Origin: an uncultured Clostridia bacterium
GTDB lineage: Bacteria > Bacillota > Clostridia > Oscillospirales > JAAYOS01
Direction: 5' to 3'
Assembly: GCA_944386395.1 (NCBI GenBank)
Contig: CALXAZ010000007.1
Location: forward strand, 1-6,576
Length of the DNA stretch: 6,576 nt
The position numbers were made by a program, and so were the translations under genes. Below are positions 5,637 through 6,576 of this stretch, in pieces (the first letter of the stretch is position 1; each line of letters starts with the position of its first letter). The notes beneath the pieces are model-generated. The model saw only the letters and a program-made list of their open reading frames with translations. It was not told the origin of the DNA and searched no databases.

Positions 5637-5642
5637 GGAGGT
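5637..5642 (+). promoter_or_regulatory. Ribosome binding site deciding a TTG start
   Basis: GGAGGT stands 6 bases before the TTG at 5649. The TTG gives the usual N-terminus MIELKGITKVY of LolD/MacB-type ATPases, so this rare start codon is well supported. Confidence 0.85.
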
Positions 5643-5648
5643 AGTGTT

Positions 5649-6308
5649 TTGATAGAACTGAAAGGAATAACTAAAGTGTACCGTAGCGGGCGAACACAGG
5701 TAAAAGCGCTCAGGGGGATAGACCTCTCGATAAAAGAGGGAGAATTTGTTGCAGTAGTGGGGGCATCGGGCTCGGGAAAATCTACTCTTATGAATATACT
5801 CGGATGTCTTGACAAACCAACTTCTGGTAAATATATGCTGGATGGAAGCGATGTTGCATTGGCAAGTAAGAGGGCGCTTGCTGATATAAGAAACCGCAGG
5901 ATTGGCTTTGTGTTTCAGGATTTTAATCTGTTGGGAAATATGAGCGCACTGAAAAATGTTGAGATGCCACTGATATTTAGAGGATATTCCCCAGAGGAGA
6001 GGTATGAACTTGCGGCAAAAGCTCTGGACGCAGTGGGATTGTCCCACAGGCTCGAGCATTTGCCGAAAGAACTGTCTGGAGGGCAACGTCAAAGAGTGGC
6101 AATAGCGAGAGCGCTCGTTGGGAAACCATCGGTAATACTGGCTGACGAACCTACCGGAAATCTGGATTCCAAGTCTGGCAATGATATACTGAAAATGCTT
6201 TGCGAGCTTAATGAATCGGGACGGACGATAGTTCTTATAACACACGACCCCTCAGTTGCTCTCCGAGCTGGGAGAAGTGTTACCATTTCCGATGGAAAGA
6301 TAATATAG
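5649..6308 (+). CDS. ABC transporter ATP-binding protein, LolD/MacB type
   Basis: The 219-residue nucleotide-binding protein is full length for the family and intact. It has Walker A GASGSGKST (38-46), Q-loop Gln90 in FVFQDFNLL, signature LSGGQRQRVAIARAL (142-156), Walker B VILADE (162-167) with catalytic Glu167, D-loop NLDS (171-174) and switch His199 in THDPS. The sequence type is that of ATPases pairing with FtsX-like permeases for lipoprotein, peptide or antibiotic extrusion (LolD, MacB, YknY, SalX). It works as a dimer at the inner face of the membrane. No permease gene lies on either side: the preceding gene is DUF4130 and the next, 48 bases on, is a dCMP deaminase. The permease must be elsewhere or beyond the window. 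The transported substrate cannot be inferred. Confidence 0.95.
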   Translation: MIELKGITKVYRSGRTQVKALRGIDLSIKEGEFVAVVGASGSGKSTLMNILGCLDKPTSGKYMLDGSDVALASKRALADIRNRRIGFVFQDFNLLGNMSALKNVEMPLIFRGYSPEERYELAAKALDAVGLSHRLEHLPKELSGGQRQRVAIARALVGKPSVILADEPTGNLDSKSGNDILKMLCELNESGRTIVLITHDPSVALRAGRSVTISDGKII

Positions 6309-6356
6309 ACAGTTTGGGATAAGTGAAATATTTTAACAGGAAGGGATGCAGAAAAT

Positions 6357-6576
6357 ATGACAAGACGGGATAAAGAGAACTACTATCTCGATATAGCGGA
6401 AACCGTGCTCGAACGCAGCACCTGTCTGCGTTTGCACTATGGGGCAATAATTGTCCGTGATGACGAAATCGTATCCACCGGATATAATGGAGCACCGAGA
6501 GGAAGGCTTAACTGTTGCGACAGAGGTATATGTCTAAGGGAAGAGCTGAAAATACCATCCGGGGAGCGCTATGAGC
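6357..6576 (+). CDS. dCMP deaminase, N-terminal part (runs off the window)
   Basis: Seventy-three codons from the ATG at 6357 remain open to the window edge. The sequence matches the deoxycytidylate deaminase / ComEB group: MTRRDKENYYLDIAETV, then STCLRLHYGAIIVRDDEIVS (21-40), TGYNGAPRGRLNCCDRGICL (41-60) and IPSGERYE (66-73). The enzyme converts dCMP to dUMP, feeding thymidylate synthesis. The active-site HAE and PCxxC zinc motifs would come just after the end of the window and cannot be checked. Cys53, Cys54 and Cys59 are the cysteines seen so far in the NC-D-G-C element of this group. An AGGAAGGGA site (6338-6346) lies 10 bases upstream. It follows the ABC gene by 48 bases and is probably co-transcribed. 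Where human and phage relatives vary, the GYNGAPRG loop here is standard for bacteria. Confidence 0.9.
   Translation, partial: MTRRDKENYYLDIAETVLERSTCLRLHYGAIIVRDDEIVSTGYNGAPRGRLNCCDRGICLREELKIPSGERYE

Noticed and set aside
5598..6245. Long - strand open frame (215 codons) opposite the ABC ATPase gene
   Set aside because: It is antisense to a gene with every ABC motif intact, has no ribosome binding site that I can see, and its translation has no recognisable domain and a skewed composition. It is a shadow frame.
6412..6432. Perfect 7-bp inverted repeat AACGCAG / CTGCGTT with a 7-base loop
   Set aside because: It lies inside the dCMP deaminase coding sequence in conserved residues (ERSTCLRL), so the codons explain it; no T-run follows.

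Overview
The window looks like a chromosomal piece of a Clostridia-type Bacillota genome. Signs of this are strong AGGAGG-type ribosome binding sites, mixed ATG/GTG/TTG starts, frequent ATA isoleucine codons, A+T-rich intergenic DNA with sigma-A-like promoters, and protein families typical of that class. I saw no IS element, tRNA, rRNA or CRISPR array.

Layout from left to right. (1) Bases 1-66 hold the unidentified C-terminal tail of a + strand gene, followed by a strong stem-loop and a probable terminator. (2) A + strand gene (318-1121) encodes a rhomboid-fold membrane protein whose catalytic residues appear lost and which ends in a Cys/His zinc-binding tail. (3) A clear bidirectional terminator (1152-1193) separates it from a convergent 651-residue glycoside hydrolase family 31 protein (3177-1222, - strand). 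That protein resembles E. coli YihQ but seems to lack the acid/base and several substrate-binding residues. (4) A 236-base intergenic region carries two divergent promoters, LexA-like dyads, a 12-bp palindrome and identical start-codon sequences for both flanking genes. (5) A two-gene + strand operon (3414-5528) encodes a radical SAM protein with a helix-hairpin-helix region and a canonical sliding-clamp motif (QLSLF), then its DUF4130 partner. These are the pair known as a putative DNA repair/modification system of unknown chemistry. (6) A promoter with a palindromic -35 region precedes an ABC ATPase of the LolD/MacB type (5649-6308), with no permease gene beside it. (7) The window ends inside a dCMP deaminase gene (6357 onwards).

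The most interesting part is the radical SAM/DUF4130 operon. The HhH region and clamp motif suggest action on DNA at or behind the replication fork, and LexA-like half-matches in its promoter hint at damage control. The reaction is not known to me and cannot be read from the sequence. The ABC ATPase and dCMP deaminase form a separate short-spaced + strand group, although no terminator separates them from the DUF4130 gene. Comparisons with known proteins are from memory and not from a search.
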